Origin: CAYOEZ01 sp964402955
GTDB lineage: Bacteria > Chloroflexota > DTOL01 > DAOUCN01
Direction: 5' to 3'
Assembly (NCBI GenBank): GCA_964402955.1
Contig: CAYOEZ010000060.1
Coordinates: 1 to 21,866 of the forward strand
Length of the DNA: 21,866 nt
Under the pieces are notes generated by a model. The model did not search any database. It was not told where the DNA came from and worked only from the letters and a program-made list of their open reading frames with translations. The translations under genes and the position numbers were made by a program. Shown here piece by piece: positions 1 to 7,717 of this stretch; position 1 is the first letter of the stretch, and each line of letters opens with the position of its first letter.

Positions 1-802
1 GCTCGAACGTATCGGAGTAGGGCGGGCTGTCGACGCCCTTGTCGTAGACCTTGATCTTCTCGTCCGGCTCAAGGTCATCGTAGACAACCATCTGCTTACT
101 GCCGACCACCGTGAGTCGCCTGATCTTGCAGGGGTCGAGCCAGCTAACCTGAATGCCGGCCATGACCTGATCCGGGAAGTTGACCGTCATATAGGCGACG
201 TCGTGGATGCCGGGCTGAACGTAAGCCGCGCCGCGGGCGCTGACGTTGATGGGGTCTCGGCCCAGGATGAAAAGCAAGATGGAGAGGTCGTGGGGCGCGA
301 GGTCCCACAGGACGTTGATGTCTCTCTGAAAGATGCCCAGGTTGACACGCGTGGCATTGATGTAGTAAATCTGCCCCAACTTGCCGCTGCTGATCATCTC
401 TTTCAGCATGAGGACGGCCGGGTTGTACTCAAAGGTGTGACCAACCATGAGCACGCGCTTCTGTTCGCGGGCAATGCTGACGAGCTCTTCGGCTTCGCTG
501 GAACGGGCCGTGAGCGGTTTTTCGATAAGAACGTGCTTGCCGGCCAGAAGCGCGGCGCGCGCCAGGGTAAAGTGGCTGGCGACGGGGGTGGCGATGACAA
601 CCGCATCGGCGTCTGACGCCAGTAGTTCCTGGAAGTCCTGAGTAGCGCCGCTATCGGGGTAGAGCCGTCGTATGTGCTCGAGCCGTTCTTTCTGTAGATC
701 GCAGACCATGGAGACCGTGGCATTCGATAGATCATGGAAATTGCGAATGAGCTTGGGGCCCCAGTAGCCAGCGCCAACGATACCAACACGAGTCTTTTGC
801 AT
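1..802 (-). CDS. Gfo/Idh/MocA family sugar dehydrogenase, partial (3' end outside window)
   Basis: The reading frame is open from the ATG at 802 to the window edge, giving 267 residues without a stop, so the C-terminus is missing. The N-terminus is a Rossmann fold with the NAD(P)-binding motif GIVGAGYWG (residues 7-15). It is followed by ATPVASHF (71-78), the family signature EKPLT (94-98), and the C-terminal-domain motif DLAPHD (167-172), whose His171 is at the usual catalytic position. A GAGG ribosome-binding site lies 6 nt before the ATG. This family oxidises or reduces a sugar or sugar nucleotide. The closest functional type by motif is the WlbA/GnnA group, which oxidises C3 of UDP-GlcNAc derivatives, but that specificity is inference. 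A C3-keto product would suit the DegT aminotransferase at 13808-14917. The gene is separated from the upstream transferase by a terminator-like hairpin, so it probably has its own promoter. Confidence 0.93.
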   Translation of the reverse strand, partial: MQKTRVGIVGAGYWGPKLIRNFHDLSNATVSMVCDLQKERLEHIRRLYPDSGATQDFQELLASDADAVVIATPVASHFTLARAALLAGKHVLIEKPLTARSSEAEELVSIAREQKRVLMVGHTFEYNPAVLMLKEMISSGKLGQIYYINATRVNLGIFQRDINVLWDLAPHDLSILLFILGRDPINVSARGAAYVQPGIHDVAYMTVNFPDQVMAGIQVSWLDPCKIRRLTVVGSKQMVVYDDLEPDEKIKVYDKGVDSPPYSDTFE

Positions 803-840
803 GACACGCCTCACGAGTAGTAGGATGCCCCGTGCGTGTT

Positions 841-869
841 AGGATAGCACAGACGGGTAGACAACGCAA
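841..869 (-). promoter_or_regulatory. Possible extended -10 promoter for the Gfo/Idh gene
   Basis: On the minus strand there is TTGCGT (864-869), a 17-nt spacer, and TATCCT (841-846) preceded by TGC, an extended -10 element. Transcription would start about 30 nt before the ATG at 802. The -35 match is weak. The call relies mainly on the extended -10 and the position between a terminator and a gene start. The rest of 803-1048 shows nothing else I can name. Confidence 0.35.
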
Positions 870-1048
870 GAGGTTGCAGCGCGCACGATAGATAGGAGAG
901 CGCACGGTGTTGCGAGGTGTTTGCACCGATCTGCGATGACGCGCCAGGTACAAGGATGGCCGGTGACAACGGTGAAACACACTCCGGGGCACAAGTCGCA
1001 GCGACGGGAAGAATGGAACGCGGATAGGGATCACTGGTGCGACAAACA

Positions 1049-1084
1049 ACCCACCTGCCCGCATGTGCGCGGGAGCAGGTGGGT
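1049..1084 (-). terminator. Rho-independent terminator after the phosphoglycosyl transferase
   Basis: The arms 1049-1062 and 1069-1084 pair over 14 bp, with a 2-nt bulge (1074-1075) and a 6-nt loop. The hairpin begins 12 nt downstream of the TAG stop at 1097-1099 and is followed on the minus strand by the T-rich TTGTTTGT. Position and structure fit an intrinsic terminator. Confidence 0.7.
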
Positions 1085-1096
1085 GGGAGGGACATT

Positions 1097-1914
1097 CTAG
1101 CGGGCGCCACGGCCAGAGAGCACGGCGGGAATCGTCTGGACAAGCAGGGCCAGGTCAAGCTTCAGTGAGCGCTTCTCAGAGTACTCGATGTCCATCTTGA
1201 CCATGTCGTCGAAGGAATCCAGGCTGCGTCCCTGAACCTGCCACAGACCTGTGATGCAGGTTCAGGGACGCAGCCTGGTTTNNNNNNNNNNGGGGAGTGT
1301 AAGGAAACCAGGGGGGGACCCCGAGCCTGCCAAAGACCGGTGATGCCAGGGGCAACGGCCAGGCGGCGATGATGCCACTCTTTGTATTCGGCGACCTCGT
1401 AGGGGATCGGGGGCCGAGGTCCCACCAGGCTCATGTCGCCTTTGAGCACGTTGAAGAGCTGGGGCAGTTCATCCAGGCTGGTCTGTCGGATGAAGCAGCC
1501 GACCCGTGTGATGCGCCTGTCGCAGGTGAGCTTGTAGGCCGGGCTAGACGTGTTCGATGACGAACCGTTGATGAGATTCTTGACAAACTGCTGGTGAACG
1601 GCGCAATCGGACTTGGTGTACATGGAGCGGAACTTGTAGAAGGTGAAGGGCCGGTGGTTCTTGCCGATGCGTGTCTGCTTGAAGATGATCGGCCCGCTGC
1701 TGTCAAGCGTGACGGCCAGTGCAACGACAGCCATGACGGGTGATAGGACAATGAGCATGACCACAGCAATCATGATGTCAAACAGACGCTTGGCAACCGG
1801 GTAGAGATTGGCGGGCGTCCTCTGCCAGCGTACCTTTGCGGTCTGCTCGGCGGCTATGGCCTGGATCGTCAACCCAAGATCGCTCTGGATGGTGCGAACT
1901 CGCCCGTTTATCAT
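1097..1914 (-). CDS. Monotopic phosphoglycosyl transferase (bacterial sugar transferase), split by scaffold gap
   Basis: This gene transfers a sugar-phosphate from a UDP-sugar to undecaprenyl phosphate at the inner membrane face, the first membrane step of glycan assembly. The sequence shows the family's N-terminal membrane hairpin (KRLFDIMIAVVMLIVLSP, from about residue 42), FKQTRIG (78-84), the catalytic Asp-Glu pair in TSLDELPQLFNVLKGD (D148, E149), SLVGPRP (162-168) and PGITGLWQ. The ATG at 1914 is chosen because AAGGA lies 7 nt upstream; a TTG at 2001 has no such support and would precede the likely transcription start. The reading frame appears to break at the 10-N gap. The correct C-terminus (QVQGRSLDSFDDMVKMD through SGRGAR, stop TAG) is readable at 1097-1255 in another frame. 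Merging the two sides gives about 242 residues, normal for short PglC/WcaJ-catalytic-core-type enzymes. The break is an assembly fault, not a pseudogene. Confidence 0.88.
1219..1278. repeat. Perfect 23-bp inverted repeat at contig edge (probable fold-back artefact)
   Basis: Arms 1219-1241 and 1256-1278 are exact reverse complements around a 14-nt loop. The inner arm is real coding sequence for QVQGRSL. The outer arm is its reverse complement, directly beside the Ns, and makes no sensible protein. A chimeric fold-back read at a contig end explains this better than a biological hairpin. Confidence 0.75.
1282..1291. other. Scaffold gap of 10 Ns
   Basis: Ten undetermined bases join two contigs inside the phosphoglycosyl transferase gene. 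Both flanks encode the same GITGLWQ region, so the contig ends overlap and the gap size is a placeholder. Confidence 0.97.
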
Positions 1915-1966
1915 GCCTGTGTCCTTGTGTAGTGCAGTGCGGTTCTTCTCCCCATCTTTCAACCGC

Positions 1967-1972
1967 ATTATA
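1967..1972 (-). promoter_or_regulatory. Consensus -10 box upstream of the phosphoglycosyl transferase
   Basis: A perfect TATAAT lies on the minus strand 53 nt before the ATG at 1914. No good -35 hexamer stands 16-18 nt upstream; a TTGTCA is present but only 11 nt away. If active, transcription would start near 1960, after the alternative TTG start at 2001, which supports translation from 1914. Confidence 0.35.
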
Positions 1973-2048
1973 GGGGCACAAGATGACAATAGTATGAACA
2001 AACGCCTTTCCCAAGATGACAGATTGTTAATGTTCAGGCCAGATATGC

Positions 2049-2079
2049 GTCTCCCGGAGGTGTTGAGCCTCCGGGAGAC
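2049..2079 (-). terminator. Hairpin downstream of the 1715-residue secreted protein
   Basis: Perfect 12-bp arms (2049-2060 and 2068-2079) enclose a 7-nt loop, about 48 nt after the stop at 2128. No T-run follows on the minus strand, so it may act as a 3'-end stabiliser or an imperfect terminator. Confidence 0.5.
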
Positions 2080-2127
2080 ATCTGTGTTGCATCAAGCATG
2101 AGACAGGCGATCTGGTCAGACGTCGTG

Positions 2128-5100
2128 CTATTGCAGAAAATCGTTCAGGATGATTGGAAGGGCGATGCGGAACGGTCTGCTGATGATTGTTGTCGGCGTT
2201 GTCGTGGGTGTTGGTGTGCCCTGCACGTCGCACTCGACAGCCAGGCTGAACTGATCCTGCCAGCCCTGCCAACCATCGACGACGATGTAGACGATGCCCG
2301 ACGGTGCATCGGTGTAGGTAGCCCATGAACCTGTGTCGCCTGCGCCATAGCCGCCTGCCACGCAGGTGTTGTTGTCAAAGCTGGACAGGATGAAGACGTC
2401 GGCGTTGCCTGTTCCGCTCTGCTGGTAGTTGACGATACGCGCTCGCACCGTTGTCTTGCTGCCCAGCGGCAGGTAGTAGACGCGCTCGGGCCCGGTTTCG
2501 CTGCCGCCGCCACATGGGTAGACGACAAACTGGTTCGTTCCGCCGCGTGTATCCCCAACGACCGTTGAGTTGCAGGTGATCGGTTGGCCGACCGGTGTGC
2601 TGGTCGGTGTGGGCGACAGCGTTGGCGTGCCCGTGACGGTCGCCGTTGCCGTGCGGGTGAACGTTGCGCCTGGCGTCTGCGTGCGCGTGGCAGTCGCTGT
2701 CGGCGTCGGTGTGATGGTCTTGGTTGCCAGCGCGGTTTCGGTTGGCGTCGCCGTGACAGTGCCTGTCAGCGATGGCGTCGGCGTTGCTGTCAACGGCATC
2801 GCGGCTGTGGGTGTTCTGGTTGGCGTGTATGTCTTTGTTGCTGTCCCGATGGGCGTTGCGGTTGGCGCAGGCGCGCCCAGGCGCACCTCGAGGTCATAGC
2901 CCGTGGCGCAGCCGTAGGTGCGGTCGGTGTTGTAGTCGTATGCCTTGACGTAGTAGAAGCCGCTGGCAGTTGCTCCCCAGACGATGCGCGACGCGCGGTT
3001 GCCCAGGGCAGAATCGTCGTCGTTGCTGGCGAGGAATTGCCCGTTTTGATCGTACAGTTCCAGGAAGGTGTCCACGTCTCCGATCAGATTCGCCGTCATG
3101 ATCGTGTATGTCAGGCCTTGGTTAGCGTAGAACCAGGACCAGTCAATATCATACGGTACATTGAAATTGTGGTGTTGCGGCCCCGAGCCGACCGACTTGG
3201 GTCTTGCTTGCGCCATAGTATTGTCCGGCTCGAAGGCGTCGGGACATCCAGGAGGCGGCGTGGGTGTGACGGTGAGTGTTGGCGTTCTGGTGGCCGTGCT
3301 GGTCGCGGTTGGTCCTATCGGTGTGTTTGTCACAGTCGCGGTGCGCGTGGGGGTGCCCGTTTGCGTCGGCGTGGGCGTGGCCGGCCGCACGCTGAGGACG
3401 CGGATGGCGTTCACCTTCGGCGAATAGACGCTACCGGAGATGGACCGAAAATCGATATTGAGTGCGCCATCAGTTATGGCGACGTTTGTTTGCAGCACCA
3501 TGGCCCTATTCTTGCCGGGGGCCGAGCCAAAGATATCGAAGCTCGTGTAGTAGGGATAGCCCTCGAGCAGGATGGTGAAGTAGCGCTGACCTGCCTGCCA
3601 GATGGCCGCGTATGTCTCTGCAAAGAACAGGTCGACCTGATACTCTCCCTGGACGGGGACATCGAACCGGTATCCTCCGTTGCCTCCCCAGTATCTCTCG
3701 GTGCGGTAGAGCTCGGGGTCGCTTGTACCAATGACGGTGACGTTCGACGGATAGGTGAAGCCTGTCACAGTGTAGCCCCAGCTTCCCGCAATGTATGCTT
3801 TATCAGCTGACCATATCTTGCCCAGCGCACCAGTGTACTGCGGCCCGCCGGCGTTGACCCTGACCTCATACGCGACCGTCGGCGTCGGCGTGATTGTCGG
3901 CGTCAGCGTCCGTGTGAGTGTTGGGCTGAGCGTTGGCGTGAGCGACGGCGTCGTCGTTGGGGTGAAGGTCGGCCCACCAGGCGTTATCGTCGGCGACGGT
4001 GTCTGCGTAATGGTTGGTGTGCTCGATGGCGTTGCTGTTGGCGTCACCGTGGCCGTGTTCGACGGGGTGAACGTTGCTGTCGGCGAGCCTGCCTGCGGGA
4101 TGGCATAGACGACGGTCAGCTTGGGGCGCGTGCTGGGGACGGCAATCATGTCGCCTGAGCGTAGCGTGTACTGCACGTTGCCAGGCTCTGGCTTCAGTAT
4201 CACACCTTTGTTTGTCGATGGGCTGCTGACCCACTGCTGCACCATGTTGGTCAGGTTGAAGGTGTGCCAGGTCATGGTCATGGCCATGGTGACGAAGTCG
4301 TCCGCCACGGCAGCGCGATCAGTGGCCGTGTTGTTGGCCCCTGCTGCGCCCCATGGTGTGCCTGTCGATGCGTCACTCCAATTGGTCGTACACGGGCTCC
4401 AGGCGCGCAACATGCGGTAGGCGCCGATGCTGAGTGGGTTGCTGTTCGTTTGGCTTTCTGCGTAGACGCTAAGGGTGGCCGAGACGACGACCGCGTTGCT
4501 TGGGATGCCGGTGAGCGGGAATTGCAGCAGTGGATCGCGCACATCGCCGCCGCGGGCGTAAAGCATCTGGCTGGTGCAGTAATTATTGAGTTGCTCCCCG
4601 AACGAGTTACTGAGATAGGTGTCTGGCGCACTGTAAGACGGATCGGGACTGACGCCATTCTGGTAGACGGCAGTGACGGTCTGGCCGACGGGAACAGTGG
4701 CCGTGCTTGTGGGGGTTGGCCCACCGGTCGTCGCCGTTGCTGTTGGCGTCGCGGTGGCGGTTGGCCCGCCACTGCCAGCCGGATAGACATAGATGGCGTT
4801 GACCTTGGCGCTATCGAGCTGGCTGGCAAACTGGATGGCCAGCAGGCCATCGACGACGTCGGCCTGGAAGGTGCGGTCGTGGGCTGTCAGCGTGCCAGCC
4901 TGGGCGACGATATCGAAGTTGTCCAGGACCACGGCGCCTTGCAGCCTGACCTGGAACTTGCGCATGTTGGGCGTGGTGTAGTACAGCTCTGCGAATTTGA
5001 GCTGCACGTTGTAGCTGCCATTGGGCAGCGTGACGGTGTAGCCGCCGCCGGCCCCCCAGTAGCGCTCACTCTGGTAGAGCGTGTCGTCGGTCGTCCCTGC

Positions 5101-7275
5101 GATCGCGCTTGCCACGGAGTACGTATGGGGGGTGCCTGCTGTCCAGTGTCCCCAACTGCCCAACGAATAGGGGCGATCAGCCTGCCATAGATTGAGGCTG
5201 CCGTCCGTGTAGTCGAGGCCGCCGGCGTTGATGCGCACCTGCGCGCCGGCAAGCGGCGTCGGTGTGACGGTGCTGGTCGGCGTCACCGTCGGCGTTGCAG
5301 TGGAGGTGGACGTGGGCCCGCCGGGAGTGACGGTTGGCGTCGCGGTGGGCGGTTCGCCGCCGCTGCCGGAGCCGACCTTGACCATATGCACGTAGAGGTC
5401 AGCAACACCGCCATTGTAGAGGCGGAAGTCGTTGCCGCTGAACTGGTTGTTCAACTTGATGTCGTTCAGATAGAAGACGTTGGTGACCCACTGGCGCGAG
5501 TTGCTGCGTATGACGGTGCGCGTCTGGGTGTTGTCGTTGACATCCTTGTATTCGAGCGCCCAGGTGTTGCCCGTGGTGGTAATCACATCGAACCAGGTGA
5601 CGGTGATGATGGCCGAGTTCTGCATGCGCGTCGAGGCAAACTGGTCGTTGACATTCAGGTAGAAGTAATTGTTGCCACTGGCTGTGCTGGTGCGGCGCGT
5701 GATCCAACTCTGAGGCCCCTTGCCGGCAAGGATGGGGTCGTACCAGGCATCTGTGCGCCAGACGCTGAACTCGTTGTCCCAGAACTGATTGATGGACGTG
5801 GCCGTCACGGTTCGCCCGCCGGCGACTGTCTGATCTTGCGTCATCCAGAAGTCGTAGTTGCCATATTGCGGCCAGCGGTAGTTGTTGTGCGTACCGAAGC
5901 CATTGGTGGCCGGATCGTATTCGCGCATGGCCACCCAGACGTCGGGCGTCGTGGCGATCGTCTTTCCCAGATATTGGTCGGCGAAGTACATCATGGGGAA
6001 GTTCTCGGTGATCTTCTGGTTCGGGTCCTTGTTGGCAAAGAAGAGGTCGGACTCCAGATTCAGGTAGTCGGGGTGCTTGTTGAGCGCGCTCAGCATGCCC
6101 CAGTAGAACTGGTCGAGATCGGGCAACATGTAACGATAGGTCTCGAAGGCGACCGGGATGGTGGCCGTGGGGCTGTTGTTCCAATAATTGATGGGATCCC
6201 ACTTGCGGCAATTGTAGGGGTAGGTCGTCGCCGGCCATGCATTGTACACATCAGTCTGGTTGGCGTACATGCCGCCGGCAAACAGACCCATGCCATACTT
6301 TCCTGCGCCGTATTCCGTCGTGTAGCACTTCAACTGGTTCGAGATGAAACTCGGCGTGTAGACGAGGAAGACGGGCTTGCCGGTATTGAAGCGTGTCATG
6401 AAGAGATCAGTTATGGAGTTGACGGTGGCGACCCACAGGTCATACTGTGTACCGGAGTTGGTATAGCCGTCGGCAGACATGGCGGCCTGCACGCAGCCAT
6501 CGTCCCTGTCGTCGGAGGGTTGGATTTCGCCGTAGAGACCGACACCGATCTGCACCCAGGCGACGTTGGCATTGTTCTTGTAGCGATTGGCAAGCGCGGT
6601 GATGAAGTTGGTGTACTTGGTCTTGTAGACGCTGTTCCAGTAGCGGGGAATCTTCCAACCGTCGGCCGCGCAGGTGACGATGGCCTGAGGATAGTTCGTT
6701 CTCAGCCAGTTGGGCACGACGATGCCGCCCTCGATGCGCCCGTTGTAAGTTGTGATGCCAAAGGCGCTCTTCTTACCGGTCGCGGTATTGGTGGCGATCA
6801 TGCTGTCGAGGCGATTCCAGTTGTAGACGCCTTCCGTCGGTTCGAGCTCGCCCCAGGTGTAGAGTTCGTGGCCGCCGGTCAGCATGGGGAACTCAGTCTT
6901 GCTGATGGCGCGCCAGTCACGCGCCATGTAGATGCCGGGCGATTTGCCGCCGCTGGTCTTGTCGAGACTGGCGTCGCTATTGAGAGGGCGGGCGCCGGCC
7001 AGGCTCTCTGCATCCATGAATGTACCATCGGGCGTGACGCCCGACGGACGCACGGCCAGCTCTGGCTCTTGCCAGGGGACGGACCGTGGATCGACGTCAA
7101 CGGTCTCTGGATCGCCCGCAGCGCCATCGTTCACTGCATCGATGGGCGGCTCAGCCGCGAGCGCCGATGCGGGCGACGCCGTGGATGGAGCAACCGGTGC
7201 GCTGAGCACTGTTCCTGTTGCCACGACGACGAGCGCAAGAAACAGAATGACGACCAACGCCTGCTTTGTGGTCAT
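2128..7275 (-). CDS. Very large secreted GH-A-like glycosidase with malectin, DNRLRE and PPC-type modules
   Basis: The ATG at 7275 is preceded by GAGAGGG about 9 nt upstream and gives 1715 residues; a TTG 18 nt further up is less likely. Domain order, read by eye: signal or anchor helix (1-26); TIM-barrel-like domain (about 113-450) with WGELEPTEGVYNW (141-153) and GVGLYGE (Glu250); beta-sandwich (about 480-635); T/P linker; malectin-like domain (678-832); linker; DNRLRE-type domain (869-1060); long linker; second malectin-like domain (1137-1297); linker; pre-peptidase C-terminal domain (1344-1467); linker of nearly 100 residues; another PPC-like domain (1564-1685); tail with ALPIIL (1705-1710). 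The barrel resembles clan GH-A enzymes such as GH42-like proteins, but I cannot assign a family. Glu250, Glu378 and Glu408 are all kept in the paralogue at 7718-10846, making them candidate catalytic residues. It probably acts outside the cell on polysaccharide. Substrate unknown. Confidence 0.85.
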   Translation of the reverse strand: MTTKQALVVILFLALVVVATGTVLSAPVAPSTASPASALAAEPPIDAVNDGAAGDPETVDVDPRSVPWQEPELAVRPSGVTPDGTFMDAESLAGARPLNSDASLDKTSGGKSPGIYMARDWRAISKTEFPMLTGGHELYTWGELEPTEGVYNWNRLDSMIATNTATGKKSAFGITTYNGRIEGGIVVPNWLRTNYPQAIVTCAADGWKIPRYWNSVYKTKYTNFITALANRYKNNANVAWVQIGVGLYGEIQPSDDRDDGCVQAAMSADGYTNSGTQYDLWVATVNSITDLFMTRFNTGKPVFLVYTPSFISNQLKCYTTEYGAGKYGMGLFAGGMYANQTDVYNAWPATTYPYNCRKWDPINYWNNSPTATIPVAFETYRYMLPDLDQFYWGMLSALNKHPDYLNLESDLFFANKDPNQKITENFPMMYFADQYLGKTIATTPDVWVAMREYDPATNGFGTHNNYRWPQYGNYDFWMTQDQTVAGGRTVTATSINQFWDNEFSVWRTDAWYDPILAGKGPQSWITRRTSTASGNNYFYLNVNDQFASTRMQNSAIITVTWFDVITTTGNTWALEYKDVNDNTQTRTVIRSNSRQWVTNVFYLNDIKLNNQFSGNDFRLYNGGVADLYVHMVKVGSGSGGEPPTATPTVTPGGPTSTSTATPTVTPTSTVTPTPLAGAQVRINAGGLDYTDGSLNLWQADRPYSLGSWGHWTAGTPHTYSVASAIAGTTDDTLYQSERYWGAGGGYTVTLPNGSYNVQLKFAELYYTTPNMRKFQVRLQGAVVLDNFDIVAQAGTLTAHDRTFQADVVDGLLAIQFASQLDSAKVNAIYVYPAGSGGPTATATPTATATTGGPTPTSTATVPVGQTVTAVYQNGVSPDPSYSAPDTYLSNSFGEQLNNYCTSQMLYARGGDVRDPLLQFPLTGIPSNAVVVSATLSVYAESQTNSNPLSIGAYRMLRAWSPCTTNWSDASTGTPWGAAGANNTATDRAAVADDFVTMAMTMTWHTFNLTNMVQQWVSSPSTNKGVILKPEPGNVQYTLRSGDMIAVPSTRPKLTVVYAIPQAGSPTATFTPSNTATVTPTATPSSTPTITQTPSPTITPGGPTFTPTTTPSLTPTLSPTLTRTLTPTITPTPTVAYEVRVNAGGPQYTGALGKIWSADKAYIAGSWGYTVTGFTYPSNVTVIGTSDPELYRTERYWGGNGGYRFDVPVQGEYQVDLFFAETYAAIWQAGQRYFTILLEGYPYYTSFDIFGSAPGKNRAMVLQTNVAITDGALNIDFRSISGSVYSPKVNAIRVLSVRPATPTPTQTGTPTRTATVTNTPIGPTATSTATRTPTLTVTPTPPPGCPDAFEPDNTMAQARPKSVGSGPQHHNFNVPYDIDWSWFYANQGLTYTIMTANLIGDVDTFLELYDQNGQFLASNDDDSALGNRASRIVWGATASGFYYVKAYDYNTDRTYGCATGYDLEVRLGAPAPTATPIGTATKTYTPTRTPTAAMPLTATPTPSLTGTVTATPTETALATKTITPTPTATATRTQTPGATFTRTATATVTGTPTLSPTPTSTPVGQPITCNSTVVGDTRGGTNQFVVYPCGGGSETGPERVYYLPLGSKTTVRARIVNYQQSGTGNADVFILSSFDNNTCVAGGYGAGDTGSWATYTDAPSGIVYIVVDGWQGWQDQFSLAVECDVQGTPTPTTTPTTIISRPFRIALPIILNDFLQ

Positions 7276-7423
7276 TTTTGAATACCCTCTCAAGGATTAT
7301 GGGAAATGGACGGGATAACTGCTGATTGCCTGAATGCTACTGCCCGGGGCCGCGCAGAACACCACAGCCAGCCTGTTCATGCTGTATAACGCCATGTTGC
7401 AGGTGTGGATACGCCACAGCGCA

Positions 7424-7432
7424 AGTATACCA
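7424..7432 (-). promoter_or_regulatory. Possible extended -10 promoter for the 1715-residue secreted protein
   Basis: TATACT (7424-7429) preceded by TGG on the minus strand matches an extended -10. There is no good -35, and the leader would be about 140 nt long. A terminator upstream implies that some promoter must lie in this region. Confidence 0.25.
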
Positions 7433-7469
7433 GAACTTGTGCAGTTGTGCTAGTGGTGCTCCAGGCCTT

Positions 7470-7596
7470 GTGCAAAGTCGCCCGTCTGTGCGTAGGGGCA
7501 GATCTGAGACCTGCCTTCCCACGACCACACGCGGCAGGCGGGCAGGTCTCAGACCTGCCCCATACGCATCGTTGCGCCTGTCAAGGGACTTTGCAC
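7470..7596. repeat. Palindromic intergenic repeat element, about 127 bp
   Basis: The outer ends are GTGCAAAGTC and its exact reverse complement (7470-7479 and 7587-7596). Inside, 7495-7515 and 7541-7561 are inverted copies with one mismatch in 21. Each of those copies is itself nearly palindromic around CAGGTCTGAGACCTG. Nested inverted symmetry with matching termini is typical of REP or MITE-like elements. No transposase or clear target duplication was seen. Confidence 0.65.
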
Positions 7597-7614
7597 GGGC
7601 CCTGAGGGGTGCTC

Positions 7615-7657
7615 AAAAAATGAAGTAACTTCCGCCATAGAGTGCGATGGCGGAAGT
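7615..7657 (-). terminator. Rho-independent terminator after the 1042-residue secreted protein
   Basis: Perfect 11-bp arms (7628-7638 and 7647-7657) with an 8-nt loop are followed on the minus strand, after 7 nt, by six T (7615-7620). The hairpin starts about 60 nt beyond the stop codon at 7718. Confidence 0.72.
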
Positions 7658-7717
7658 CCGATCTTTCATCCCCGGCGCGTCATCGCGCAGCGGAGGCCGG
7701 AGGCATGGTGCAACGTG

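Larger units (their letters stand above)
7276..7717. other. Intergenic region between the two secreted paralogues
   Basis: This 442-bp stretch holds no gene I can support. From right to left on the minus strand it contains a terminator for the 1042-residue gene (7615-7657), a palindromic repeat element (7470-7596), a possible extended -10 (7424-7432) and the ribosome-binding site of the 1715-residue gene. Small open frames here do not resemble proteins. Confidence 0.7.

Noticed and set aside
1219..1278. Inverted repeat as an attenuator or terminator
   Set aside because: One arm is coding sequence and the other is its reverse complement at a contig edge, better explained as an assembly fold-back.
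1162..1285. C-terminus of the phosphoglycosyl transferase as read straight through the Ns
   Set aside because: It reads the wrong frame after the gap; the genuine family C-terminus ending at 1097 is in another frame.
2584..3810. Plus-strand 408-codon frame rich in Arg, Cys and Gly
   Set aside because: Antisense of T/P linker and PPC/malectin coding sequence; composition is an artefact of the repeated linker codons.
2587..5340. Periodic GGCGTCGGCGTGAC-like DNA resembling a repeat array or CRISPR
   Set aside because: Irregular spacing and coding for Thr/Pro linkers; no constant repeat with unique spacers.
5386..7281. 631-codon open frame on the plus strand opposite the secreted protein
   Set aside because: It is the antisense shadow of a GC-rich gene; the minus-strand frame has recognisable domains and the plus frame has none.
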